The notes below the pieces were generated by a model. The model saw only the letters and a program-made list of their open reading frames with translations, was not told where the DNA came from and did no database searches. This document shows positions 24,288 to 31,887 of a DNA stretch of 64,000 nucleotides, one piece after another. Each line of letters starts with the position of its first letter. The first letter of the stretch is position 1. Source of the stretch: Nocardioides sp. CER19 (lineage in GTDB: Bacteria > Actinomycetota > Actinomycetes > Propionibacteriales > Nocardioidaceae). The stretch spans positions 496,001-560,000 of the forward strand of contig NZ_JARVWS010000001.1 of assembly GCF_029846275.1 (NCBI RefSeq). Direction: 5' to 3'. A program made the position numbers and the translations under genes.

Positions 24288-25139
24288 TCAGTAGGCGTAG
24301 AAGCCCTGGCCGCTCTTCTTGCCCAGCAGCCCGGCGTCGACCATGCGGTCGAGCAGCGGCGGCGGGGAGTAGAGCGGCTCCTTGAACTCGTCGTACATCG
24401 AGATGCCGATCGCGCGGATCGTGTCGAGGCCGATGAGGTCGGACAGCGCGAGCGGGCCCATCGGGTGGCCGCAGCCGAGCACCATGCCCTTGTCGATGTC
24501 GGCGGCGCTCGCGTAGCCGGCCTCGTACATGCGGATCGCGCTCAGCAGGTAGGGCACCAGCAGGCTGTTGACGACGAACCCCGCCCGGTCGGTCGCCTCG
24601 ATCGGCTGCTTGCCGAGGGTGTCGCCGACGAAGGCCTGCATCCGCTCCAGCGTCTGCGGACCGGTCGTCAGGCTCGGGATGAGCTCGACCAGCTGCATGA
24701 CCGGCGCGGGGTTGAAGAAGTGCACGCCCATCACGTGGTCGGCGCGGCCGGAGACGGCGCCGAGCTTCACGATCGGGATGCTGGAGGTGTTGGAGGTGAG
24801 GATCGCGTCGTCCTTCTCGAGCAGCGCGCCGACCGTCCGGAAGAGCTCGAGCTTGATGTCCTCGCGCTCGGACGCCGCCTCGACGACGAGGTCGCGGTCC
24901 TTGAGCTGGCCGAGCTCGGTCGTGAACGTGATCCGCTCCAGCGTCTCGGTCACGTCCTGCTCGGTGATCTTGCCGCGGCTCTGGGCCTTCTCGAGGCTGC
25001 CCCTGACCTTCCGCTGGGCCGCGTCGGACGCCTCCTCGCTGACCTCCACCACGACGGTGTCGAGGCCCGCGCGGGCGCACACCTCGGTGATGCCCGACCC
25101 CATCAGGCCGCCACCGATGACGCCTACCTTCTCGATCAT
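24288..25139 (-). CDS. 3-hydroxybutyryl-CoA/3-hydroxyacyl-CoA dehydrogenase
   Basis: This 283-residue protein has the full 3-hydroxyacyl-CoA dehydrogenase pattern: NAD-binding VGVIGGGLMGSGI (about residues 5-17), LVVEAASEREDIK, LTSNTSSIPI, and the catalytic HFFNPAPVMQLVELIP region with His. The C-terminal domain has GFVVNSLLVPYLLSAIRMYEAG and GCGHPMGPLALSDLIG. It oxidises (S)-3-hydroxyacyl-CoA with NAD in beta-oxidation or butanoate metabolism. The reading frame continues upstream to 25313 but family homology begins at the ATG at 25139, which is preceded by AGAGGAG. Confidence 0.94.
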   Translation of the reverse strand: MIEKVGVIGGGLMGSGITEVCARAGLDTVVVEVSEEASDAAQRKVRGSLEKAQSRGKITEQDVTETLERITFTTELGQLKDRDLVVEAASEREDIKLELFRTVGALLEKDDAILTSNTSSIPIVKLGAVSGRADHVMGVHFFNPAPVMQLVELIPSLTTGPQTLERMQAFVGDTLGKQPIEATDRAGFVVNSLLVPYLLSAIRMYEAGYASAADIDKGMVLGCGHPMGPLALSDLIGLDTIRAIGISMYDEFKEPLYSPPPLLDRMVDAGLLGKKSGQGFYAY

Positions 25140-25203
25140 GTCTGCTCCTCTCTTGCCTGCATGATCCTCCCGGCGTCCGCGGCACCGGCAGGCAGGTCGC
25201 GGC

Positions 25204-26232
25204 TCAGAGACCGGACGTGAGGTCGGCGAAGGTGTCCGCGGCCGGCCGTTCCCGGATGGAGCGGTAGCCCGTGCCGGCCCAGAGGTTGACGTAGTCGGGG
25301 TCCCCGGCGGCACCGGCAGCCTTGCGGATCGGGCTGGTCAGGTGGTGGATCGCCGGGTAGCCGGAGGGTGCGCCGCCGTGGTGGGAGGCGAGGAACCGGT
25401 TGGGGATCGCCCGCGCCGGGCGGCCGCTGAAGGCGCGCGTCATCAGGGTCGACCCGCGGTCCGGGCCGAGCAGGGCGGCACGGTGGGCGGCCGACGTACC
25501 CGCCTCGGGGGAGAGCAGCAGTGCGGTCCCGACGGCGACGGCGAGCGCCCCGGCGTCGAGTGCGGAGGCGACGTTCGCCGTGGTCATGATGCCGCCCGCG
25601 GCGACGATCGGCTTCCGGCTCGTCGCCGCGATCTCGGCGACCAGCCCGGGCAGCGGGCGGTCGACAGGAACGTGCTCGGGGGTGAGCGTGCCGGAGTGGC
25701 CGCCGGCGGCGGGGGCCTGCACGACGAGCAGGTCGACACCGGCCTGCTCCGCCGCACGAGCCTCCTGGGCCGAGGTGACCGTCTGCGCCGTGGTGGTGCC
25801 GACCTTCCTCAGCCGGTCGATGTCCCGGTCGCTCGGGAGGCCGAACGTGAACGACACCAGCGGCACCGGATCGGCGACGAGGAGGTCGAGCTTGGCCTGC
25901 CAGGCGTCGTCGTCCTCGCGAGGTTCGGCCGGTACGTCGACCTCGAACCGCTCCGCGTCGTGCCGGATGCGGTCGCGGTAGGTGTCGTAGGCGTCCCGCT
26001 CGACCGGGACGGGGTTCGGCGCGAAGAGGTTGACCCCGAACGTGCCCGTTGTCTGCCGGACCGCCGCGACCTGCTCCGCCAGCGCCTCCGCGGTCCGGTA
26101 GCCCGCAGCGAGGACCCCGAGACCACCGGCCGCCGCGGCCGCGACCACCAGCTCGGGGGTCGTCGGGCCGCCGGCCATGGGGGCGGCGAGGACGGGGATG
26201 CCGAGGTCGTCGAGCAGGGTCATGGTTGCCAT
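25204..26232 (-). CDS. Nitronate monooxygenase/2-nitropropane dioxygenase family
   Basis: The gene encodes about 342 residues from ATG 26232 (or 339 from ATG 26223); further upstream in-frame codons look non-coding. FMN-binding TIM-barrel motifs are present: PVLAAPMAGGPTTPEL (about residues 14-29), LGVLAAGYRT, VQAPAAGGHSGTL with the conserved AGGHxG, and VAAGGIMTTANVASALDAGA. Enzymes of this family oxidise propionate-3-nitronate and related alkyl nitronates, although many actinobacterial members are only inferred. It is followed by the dehydrogenase gene after 64 bp. Confidence 0.88.
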   Translation of the reverse strand: MATMTLLDDLGIPVLAAPMAGGPTTPELVVAAAAAGGLGVLAAGYRTAEALAEQVAAVRQTTGTFGVNLFAPNPVPVERDAYDTYRDRIRHDAERFEVDVPAEPREDDDAWQAKLDLLVADPVPLVSFTFGLPSDRDIDRLRKVGTTTAQTVTSAQEARAAEQAGVDLLVVQAPAAGGHSGTLTPEHVPVDRPLPGLVAEIAATSRKPIVAAGGIMTTANVASALDAGALAVAVGTALLLSPEAGTSAAHRAALLGPDRGSTLMTRAFSGRPARAIPNRFLASHHGGAPSGYPAIHHLTSPIRKAAGAAGDPDYVNLWAGTGYRSIRERPAADTFADLTSGL

Positions 26233-26531
26233 GGTGCCAAGGGCGTGCGTCGGGCCGGTTGGCGTGCACACGGCTGTGGATGGACGGGTTGTTCACAGAC
26301 GCTGTGGCGTGGGCGGCCGGGCGTCGTGTGCGTGCTCGGCGTGGGGTCATGGTTGTTGCTGGGTCTGCTGGTCATCCCGGGCGGCAGCCCAGGTGCTGGC
26401 GCTGCGGGGATCGACGCCTCCCCCAGACCCGGGGCGGTTCAGTCAGCTCCACCAGGCGGACCTGAGCGGATCGACGCGCGTCTGCCCGACCCCGGCACAG
26501 GACTCCCCACGGATCCGGCTAGCGTGCCGCC
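26233..26531. other. Divergent intergenic region, no gene seen
   Basis: The 299 bp lie between the divergent starts of the nitronate monooxygenase (26232) and methyltransferase (26532) genes. They hold TGTGGAT, TTGTTCACA and CTGTGG within 26270-26310, which vaguely resemble DnaA boxes but do not match the actinobacterial consensus. Overlapping frames are open on both strands as expected at this G+C; none shows a protein family pattern. Promoters are expected here but I could not place them. Confidence 0.5.
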
Positions 26532-27152
26532 ATGCCAGGAGCCGAAGGCGTCGAGGGCGTGCACCGACGCTTCTATGACACCGAGCTGGCGGACCGCGCC
26601 AGCCGCCCGCTGGGGGACGACCGTGAGCGGCAGGTCCGGGAGTTCGCGCGACGGTGCGTCGCCGAGGACCGCAGGAAGGTGCTGGAGGTCGGCTGCGGCG
26701 CGGGCCGTGACGGACGCGTCATCGCGGACGCCGGCCTTGCCTACGCGGGTGTCGACCTGTCCCCTGTCGGGGCACGGATCTGCCGCGACGCCGGGCTCGG
26801 CGCCTGCGCGGCGTCGGCGCTCGCGCTGCCCTTCGCCGACGACACGTTCGACGCCGGGTGGTCGATGAGCACGCTCATGCACCTGGACGGGGACGGCATG
26901 CAGCGAGCCCTCGCCGAGCTGCGGCGCGTCATCGGGCCGGGCGGGGTGCTGGAGGTCGGTGTGTGGGGCAAGGACGTCGACGACGAGTGGTACGACGCCC
27001 ACGGCCGCTACTTCCGCCATCGGACGGACCGCGGCCTGCGTCAGCTGCTGGGCGCGGTCGGTGAGGTGACCGCCTTCGCGACGTGGGACCACCTCGACGA
27101 CGGTGGCGCCCACTACCAGTGGGCGCGCGTCGCGGTCGGTGCGACGCCGTAG
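26532..27152 (+). CDS. Class I SAM-dependent methyltransferase
   Basis: This 206-residue protein has methyltransferase motif I VLEVGCGAGRDGRVIADAG (about residues 50-68), the acidic SAM-ribose contact YAGVDLSPVG, ALPFADDTFDAGWSMSTLMHL (motif II/post II) and LRRVIGPGGVLEVGV (motif III region), as in Methyltransf_11/25 proteins. The acceptor cannot be predicted. The stop is 10 bp before the kinase-like gene at 27163, which suggests co-transcription. No Shine-Dalgarno sequence is evident. Confidence 0.85.
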   Translation: MPGAEGVEGVHRRFYDTELADRASRPLGDDRERQVREFARRCVAEDRRKVLEVGCGAGRDGRVIADAGLAYAGVDLSPVGARICRDAGLGACAASALALPFADDTFDAGWSMSTLMHLDGDGMQRALAELRRVIGPGGVLEVGVWGKDVDDEWYDAHGRYFRHRTDRGLRQLLGAVGEVTAFATWDHLDDGGAHYQWARVAVGATP

Positions 27153-27162
27153 CGTCTGAGCC

Positions 27163-28044
27163 ATGGACCCGCTCACCTCACTGCAGCCGCTCGAGGGCGG
27201 CTGGTCGGGCGAGACGTTCCTCGCCGAGGTCGCCGGGGAGCGGTCGGTCGTGCGGGTCTTCGCGAGCGCGCGTCACTCGAGGCAGGCGGCCGAGATCCAG
27301 GAGGCCCTGCTGCGACTCGTGCGCGGCCTGGTGCCGGTGCCGGCGGTCAGGGAGGTCCGCCGCGCCGAGCCCGACGCCGACGTTCCGGGGCTCCTGGTGA
27401 CCGAGTTCCTGGACGGCGTACGCGCTGACCTGCTGCTGCCGACGCTCGACGACGACGGCCAGGCGCGGCTCGGCGAGCGACTCGGGCGGGTCGCCGGGAC
27501 GCTCGCGGGGATGCCGCAGCTGACCGGCGGGCTGTTCGCTGACGCGACGCTCCGGGTCGATCCGTTCGACCCGGACCTCGACGCGTGGGTGGCCGACCAC
27601 GCGGAGCGGCTCGACTGGAGCGACGACGATCTCGCGGGCCTGCGGGCGGTCGCGGACACCGCCCAGGACCTCCTCGACCAGGTCGGCCGCGTCAGCCTCG
27701 TGCACAGCGACCTCAATCCCAAGAACGTCCTCGTCGAGCCGAGCACGCTCGAGGTCACGGGCGTCCTCGACTGGGAGTACGCCCACGCCGGCAGCCCCTA
27801 CGCCGACCTCGGCAACCTGCTCCGGTTCGACCGCCGCCCGGCGTACGCCGACGCCGTGCTGCGCGGCTACGCCGACCTGCGCGGCGACGACCCGGCGACC
27901 GCGCTCGACCGGGCGCGCAGTGCCGACCTGGTCGCGCTCGTCGACCTGGCCGCCCGCCGCGCCGCCAACCCGGTCGCGGCCCGAGCGCACGACCGGCTGC
28001 TGGCCATCGCCCGCTCGCGCGACCTGCACGCGACCGACGGGTGA
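27163..28044 (+). CDS. Aminoglycoside phosphotransferase-like small-molecule kinase
   Basis: This 293-residue protein of the APH/choline kinase fold has a glycine-rich N-lobe (LEGGWSGETFLAEV), the catalytic loop VHSDLNPKNVLV (about residues 181-192; Asp base and Asn) and the metal-binding LDWEYAHAGSPYADLG (about 204-219). In this superfamily, members without a resistance context usually phosphorylate sugars, choline-like alcohols or unknown metabolites. It follows the methyltransferase gene by 10 bp and converges on the ArsR-type gene with directly abutting stops. No resistance role should be assumed. Confidence 0.85.
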   Translation: MDPLTSLQPLEGGWSGETFLAEVAGERSVVRVFASARHSRQAAEIQEALLRLVRGLVPVPAVREVRRAEPDADVPGLLVTEFLDGVRADLLLPTLDDDGQARLGERLGRVAGTLAGMPQLTGGLFADATLRVDPFDPDLDAWVADHAERLDWSDDDLAGLRAVADTAQDLLDQVGRVSLVHSDLNPKNVLVEPSTLEVTGVLDWEYAHAGSPYADLGNLLRFDRRPAYADAVLRGYADLRGDDPATALDRARSADLVALVDLAARRAANPVAARAHDRLLAIARSRDLHATDG

Positions 28045-28374
28045 TCAGTCGCGGCTGTTGACCTCGGAGTAGGAGTCCGAGCCGAGCTTGCCGGTGAGGA
28101 TCCCGCGGCCCGCGTCGAGCAGGGCGCCGACCTCCGGGGTGGCGAGCTCGTAGAGCACCGAGGACCCCACCCGGGTCGAGCTGACCATGCCCGCCCGGCG
28201 CAGGACGGCCAGCTGCTGGGACAGGTAGGACGGCTCGACGCGCAGCTCCGCGAGGAGGTCGCGCACGTGGGTCGGTCCGGCCTGCAGCCGCTCGAGCACG
28301 CGGATGCGGATCGGGTGCCCGAGGATGCGGAACAGCTCTGCCTTGGCGTCGTAGAGCGGTTCGCTGCCCTTCAT
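28045..28374 (-). CDS. ArsR/SmtB family winged-helix regulator, divergent from pckG
   Basis: The gene encodes 109 residues from ATG 28374, which has AAGGGGG upstream. The open frame to 28494 is AT-richer promoter DNA and was excluded. The winged helix is KAELFRILGHPIRIRVLERL, VRDLLAELRVEPSYLSQQLAVLRRAGMV and GSSVLYELATPEV. Cysteines for metal binding are absent, so it is a non-metal ArsR type. It is transcribed away from the PEP carboxykinase gene, and a TTGAA-N6-TTCAA repeat covers that gene's likely -35 element, so it probably represses pckG in response to an unknown metabolic or redox signal. Confidence 0.88.
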   Translation of the reverse strand: MKGSEPLYDAKAELFRILGHPIRIRVLERLQAGPTHVRDLLAELRVEPSYLSQQLAVLRRAGMVSSTRVGSSVLYELATPEVGALLDAGRGILTGKLGSDSYSEVNSRD

Positions 28375-28465
28375 CTGGGTACCCCCTTCCCAAGGTCCGA
28401 TCGAAAACCAGAAAACGGCCTCTGACAAGCACAAATAGATGTTCGGAACAACAAATTCGGCGTTG

Positions 28466-28477
28466 GATCGATCCATT
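28466..28477. promoter_or_regulatory. 12-bp palindrome in arsR/pckG divergent region
   Basis: TGGATCGATCCA is a perfect palindrome about 92 bp upstream of the arsR-type start and 109 bp upstream of pckG. GTTCGG (28443-28448) and CCGAAC (28483-28488) flank it, though not concentrically. It could be a second regulatory site; no other copy was seen. Confidence 0.35.
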
Positions 28478-28522
28478 GGGCCGAACGTGATCAATGCCTC
28501 AGGATCGTGGACAGTACACCAC

Positions 28523-28550
28523 TTGAAGGATTCTTCAATTCGGGTAGCGT
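28523..28550 (+). promoter_or_regulatory. Likely pckG promoter with overlapping ArsR-type operator
   Basis: TTGAAG (28523-28528) and TAGCGT (28545-28550) with a 16-bp spacer resemble -35 and -10 elements, placing transcription start near 28557, about 30 bp before the ATG. TTGAA-GGATTC-TTCAA (28523-28538) is a perfect inverted repeat that covers the -35. ArsR-family repressors bind repeats of this shape and one is encoded divergently at 28045. Confidence 0.6.
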
Positions 28551-28585
28551 GCCGGACACATCGGCGGATCTGAAGGGCTCATTTG

Positions 28586-30430
28586 ATGGTTGACGTGGAC
28601 AAGATTCTCGACGAAGCGGGGCTGAAGAATCCGCAGGTGCGCGACTACGTGGCGCACTGGGCAGAGGTGACCGGCGCTGCCGCGATCGAGGTCGTGAACG
28701 CCTCCGACGACGCCCGGCTCCTGGCCGAGGCCGTGGCCGCCGGCGAGCTGCTCGAGGCAGGCGAGGGCCGCTACTACTCGCGCTCCTACTACAAGGACAC
28801 CGCCCGGTCCGAGGAGCGGACGATCGTGGCCACGAACAACCCGCAGGACGCCGGTGCCTACAACAACTGGCGGCCCGCCTCGGAGATGAAGCCGCTGCTC
28901 GAGGAGAAGATGCGCGGCGCCTCCCAGGGCAAGACGATGTATGTCGTCCCCTACCTGATGGCCCCGCCTGGATCGCCCCTCGAGCCGTACGCCGCCGGTG
29001 TCGAGCTGACCGACGCCCGCACCGTCGTCCTGCACATGATCCGGATGGCGCGGGTCGGCGTGGACCACATCAACAACCTCGCCGACCAGAACTCGTTCGT
29101 CCGCGCCGTCCACGTGACCGGCGACCTGGAGAACCTCGGTCACGGCACCGACGAGGACCAGCGTTACTTCGTCACCTGCGCCGACGAGCGCACGATCCTG
29201 CACTTCGGGTCGTCCTACGGCGGCAACGCGCTGCTCGGCAAGATCGCCCACGGCCTGCGCCAGGCGGCCTACGACGGCTTCGCGTCGGGCAAGTTCCTGG
29301 CCGAGCAGTTCATGCTGCTCGGGATCGTCGACAAGGAGACCGGCAAGAAGTACCACATCGCCGGTGGCTTCCCGAGCGCCTCGGGCAAGACCAACCTCGC
29401 GATGACGCTGGCTCCCGACGCGCTCGGCGACCGCTACTACGTCGAGTTCTACGGCGACGACATCGCGTGGATCTGGGTCAACGAGGAGGACGGCCGCGCC
29501 TACGCCTTCAACCCGGAGAACGGCGTCTTCGGCGTCGCCAAGGACACCAACGAGAAGACCAACCCGACCGCGCTGGACTCCATCGCCGAGGGGACCGGCG
29601 TCATCTTCACCAACGTCGCCTACAACGAGAAGACCCACGAGGTCTGGTGGGAGGGCAAGACCAAGAACCCGCCGGAGGACCTCGACGGCTGGCTGGACTG
29701 GAAGGGCGAGGCGATCGCCCGGCGCGGCCTGGGCGAGCAGGGCGAGCCGTGGGCGCACCCCAACTCGCGCTTCACCACCGCCCTCGACAACGTCCCGAAC
29801 GTCGCCGACGGCTACGACGACCCGCGCGGCGTCCCGCTCGACGCGATCATCTTCGGGGGCCGCACCCGCGACCGTGAGCCCTTGGTCCGTGCGTTCACCG
29901 ATCTCGCCGAGGGCGTCTACGACGGCATGACGCTGGGCGCCGAGGCCACCTTCGCGGCCGAGGGCGTCGAGGGCCAGCTGCGCTACGACCCGATGTCGAT
30001 GCGGCCGTTCATGTCCTACAACGAGGGCGACTACGCCAAGCACTGGCTCGACGTGCTCGGCAGGGCCACCGACGCCCCCATCTTCGCCCACGTCAACTGG
30101 TTCCAGCGCGACCCCGAGGACGGCCACTTCCTGTGGCCCGGCTACCGCGACAACCTGCGGGCGCTGCTCTGGCTCGTCGCGTTCAAGAACGGCGAGGCGA
30201 AGGGCACGCCGACCCCCGTCGGCGTCATCCCGACCGAGGACGAGCTGCTCCTCGAGGGCTGCGAGGTGACGCCGGCAGACCTCGACACGATCCTCTCGAT
30301 CGACGTCGACCGCTGGAAGCAGGAGATGGGCTTCCGCGAGGAGCACCTCAAGCAGTTCGACCGGCTGCCCGAGGCGATCTGGGAGGCCCACCGCCGGGTC
30401 GCCCAGGCGCTGGAGGACGCCGACCGCTGA
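28586..30430 (+). CDS. pckG: GTP-dependent phosphoenolpyruvate carboxykinase, Ser in place of the active-site Cys
   Basis: This 614-residue enzyme interconverts oxaloacetate and PEP with GTP for gluconeogenesis. The P-loop region reads GGFPSASGKTNLAM, with Ser266 (TCG at 29381-29383) where characterised GTP-type enzymes have the reactive Cys (PSACGKTN). Other hallmarks are kept: AGxYNNW-like AYNNWRPASEMK, EFYGDDIAWIWVNEEDGR, HPNSRF, DAIIFGGRTRD and VNWFQRDPEDGHFLWPG. The start is ATG 28586, just after a TTG. The enzyme is probably active, since the Cys is not essential for chemistry in some studied mutants, but it should be less sensitive to thiol reagents and oxidants. A strong terminator follows. 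Confidence 0.92.
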   Translation: MVDVDKILDEAGLKNPQVRDYVAHWAEVTGAAAIEVVNASDDARLLAEAVAAGELLEAGEGRYYSRSYYKDTARSEERTIVATNNPQDAGAYNNWRPASEMKPLLEEKMRGASQGKTMYVVPYLMAPPGSPLEPYAAGVELTDARTVVLHMIRMARVGVDHINNLADQNSFVRAVHVTGDLENLGHGTDEDQRYFVTCADERTILHFGSSYGGNALLGKIAHGLRQAAYDGFASGKFLAEQFMLLGIVDKETGKKYHIAGGFPSASGKTNLAMTLAPDALGDRYYVEFYGDDIAWIWVNEEDGRAYAFNPENGVFGVAKDTNEKTNPTALDSIAEGTGVIFTNVAYNEKTHEVWWEGKTKNPPEDLDGWLDWKGEAIARRGLGEQGEPWAHPNSRFTTALDNVPNVADGYDDPRGVPLDAIIFGGRTRDREPLVRAFTDLAEGVYDGMTLGAEATFAAEGVEGQLRYDPMSMRPFMSYNEGDYAKHWLDVLGRATDAPIFAHVNWFQRDPEDGHFLWPGYRDNLRALLWLVAFKNGEAKGTPTPVGVIPTEDELLLEGCEVTPADLDTILSIDVDRWKQEMGFREEHLKQFDRLPEAIWEAHRRVAQALEDADR

Positions 30431-30445
30431 GCCTGGCGCAGCGCA

Positions 30446-30489
30446 ACGTCAGACGCCCTGGTCGCTTCGGCGGCCAGGGCGTCTGACGT
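30446..30489. terminator. Bidirectional terminator between pckG and lacI-type gene
   Basis: ACGTCAGACGCCCTGG (30446-30461) pairs perfectly with 30474-30489, and the inner TCGC-TTCG-GCGG segment extends the stem to 20 bp with a TTCG tetraloop. The two genes converge here, so the element can end both transcripts. Confidence 0.88.
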
Positions 30490-30491
30490 CC

Positions 30492-31526
30492 TCAGGCCGG
30501 CGGTGCGGTCGAGTCCCGCACGACGAGCGTCGTGGGCAGCCGCACCGCCTCGCGGGCCCGCCCCGCGAGGGTGTCGACCAGCAGCCCGACAGCGGTGCGG
30601 CCCTTCTCGGCGATGTCCTGGCGCACCGTCGTCAACGGGGGCCGGCTCGCCGAGGACGCCGGATTGTCGTCGAAACCGACGATCGACAGGTCGCCCGGCA
30701 CCGACCGGCCGAGCGACTCGGCGGCGCGCAGGAGTCCGACCGCGAACAGGTCGGAGAAGCAGAGCACGGCGGTGACGTCGGTGGAGGCGAGCAGCTCCCG
30801 GCCGGTCTCCTCGGCTGCGACGAGCGGTCGGTACGCGGCCAGCCTGACCTCCGGCGTGACGCCGGCGGCGTCCAGGGCGTCGTGCCAGCCGAGCATCCGC
30901 TCCCGCATCGGGTAGGAGTCGGAGATCAGCGACAGGTCGGTGCTCGGGCCGGGCTTCTCGGCGTCCTGGAGTGCCAGGATGCCGATCCGCGTGTGGCCCA
31001 GGTCGAGCAGGTGCTGGGCCGCGGCGCGGGCCCCGGCCCGGTCGTCGATGTTGACCGCCGGCACGCCCTCGCGGACGTTCTCGTCGATCGTGACCATCGG
31101 GATCTGGCGCTTCTCGAGCCAGCCGATGCCGGCCGTCTCGGCGTTGCAGCTGTAGACGAGCGCCGCGTCGATGGCGACGTCGCGAGCGGGGAAGAACCCG
31201 TCGCCGCGCGGGGGCGCGAGCAGCGTGAGGGCGAGCCCCTCGGCGTTGAGTGCGTCGGCCACGGTGGCCAGGAGCTCGGCGGAGACCGCGTCGGCGAAGG
31301 ACTCGCTCACGCCCTCGTTGAGGAGCAGGCCGACCGACCCGGTCCGGCCGCGGGCCAGCGCCCGGGCCGCGGGGTCGGGGCCGACGTACCCGAGCTCGGT
31401 CGCGGCCGCGAGGATGCGCTCCCGGAGCTCGGCGGAGAGCTGGTCGGGGCGGGAGAACGCGTTGGACACGGTCATCCGGCTCACGCCGACCTTGTCCGCG
31501 ATCGATTGCAGGGTCACCTTGGCCAT
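30492..31526 (-). CDS. LacI family transcriptional regulator
   Basis: The gene encodes 344 residues from ATG 31526; the frame is open to 31847 but only the part from MAKVTLQSIADKVGVSRMTVSNAFSRP matches the LacI helix-turn-helix and hinge. The effector domain is periplasmic-binding-protein-like (SVGLLLNEGVS, MVTIDENVREGVPAVNIDDRAGA, LCFSDLFAVGLLRAAESLG, DLSIVGFDDNPASS). It has no sugar-utilisation genes beside it: one side is pckG (convergent) and the other a 69-residue hypothetical gene. It could therefore act elsewhere in the genome, or on pckG-related metabolism. Confidence 0.9.
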   Translation of the reverse strand: MAKVTLQSIADKVGVSRMTVSNAFSRPDQLSAELRERILAAATELGYVGPDPAARALARGRTGSVGLLLNEGVSESFADAVSAELLATVADALNAEGLALTLLAPPRGDGFFPARDVAIDAALVYSCNAETAGIGWLEKRQIPMVTIDENVREGVPAVNIDDRAGARAAAQHLLDLGHTRIGILALQDAEKPGPSTDLSLISDSYPMRERMLGWHDALDAAGVTPEVRLAAYRPLVAAEETGRELLASTDVTAVLCFSDLFAVGLLRAAESLGRSVPGDLSIVGFDDNPASSASRPPLTTVRQDIAEKGRTAVGLLVDTLAGRAREAVRLPTTLVVRDSTAPPA

Positions 31527-31570
31527 GGGTGACCCATTATCGCCGACGGCCGGTGGCGCGTCGGCGCGCG

Positions 31571-31780
31571 TCAGCGCTGCTCGGCCGGGACCGGGCACGG
31601 GTCGGCCGGCTCGAGCCAGGCGGCGACGCGGTGCAGGTCCGCCGCCAGCGTGGTCCGCAGCGCGCGGACCCGGCGGGGACGGGGCTTGTCGGGAACGACG
31701 GGAGCGTCGGGTCGGGCGCTCAGGACCTGCTGCTGGGTGAGTCGGACGGCCAGGTAGGCCGCGATGGGCTCGTACGACAT
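31571..31780 (-). CDS. Hypothetical small protein
   Basis: The gene encodes 69 residues from ATG 31780 with a clear GGAGGT Shine-Dalgarno; the frame upstream to 31840 crosses an inverted repeat and is not used. The sequence starts MSYEPIAAYLAVRLTQQQVL, followed by a proline/arginine stretch and LHRVAAWLEPADPCPVPAEQR. No family is recognised and there is no signal or membrane segment. It is divergent from the two membrane proteins at 31888-33611, and the repeats between them could regulate both sides. Confidence 0.55.
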   Translation of the reverse strand: MSYEPIAAYLAVRLTQQQVLSARPDAPVVPDKPRPRRVRALRTTLAADLHRVAAWLEPADPCPVPAEQR

Positions 31781-31805
31781 GGCTACCTCCGGAAGAGTGG
31801 GCTTT

Positions 31806-31837
31806 ACCGGTACAGTAACCAGGGGTTCTGTACCGGT
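31806..31837. promoter_or_regulatory. 10-bp inverted repeat, divergent promoter region
   Basis: ACCGGTACAG (31806-31815) and CTGTACCGGT (31828-31837) are perfect arms around a 12-bp spacer. They lie between the small gene starting at 31780 and the membrane-protein operon at 31888. The two-helical-turn centre spacing suits a dimeric regulator. It is distinct from the TCAGG direct repeat that follows. Confidence 0.6.
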
Positions 31838-31847
31838 CAAGACGCAA

Positions 31848-31863
31848 TCAGGTCTGAGTCAGG
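31848..31863 (+). promoter_or_regulatory. TCAGG direct repeat (11-bp spacing), site 1, putative response-regulator box
   Basis: TCAGGTCTGAGTCAGG contains two TCAGG units 11 bp apart, ending 24 bp before the membrane-protein ATG at 31888. The same layout occurs upstream of the OmpR-type response regulator (35402-35419, minus strand) and at 33617. OmpR/PhoP-family regulators bind direct repeats with 11-bp periodicity. Confidence 0.55.
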
Positions 31864-31887
31864 CGGCCGTCCCTACCGTCCAGGACC

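Noticed and set aside
26270..26310. Possible DnaA boxes (TGTGGAT, TTGTTCACA)
   Set aside because: Matches to the actinobacterial consensus are poor and few; no dnaA, dnaN or AT-rich unwinding region is nearby.
27163..28044. Antibiotic-resistance interpretation of the APH-like kinase
   Set aside because: Only the kinase fold is visible; sequence and neighbours give no support for aminoglycoside modification.
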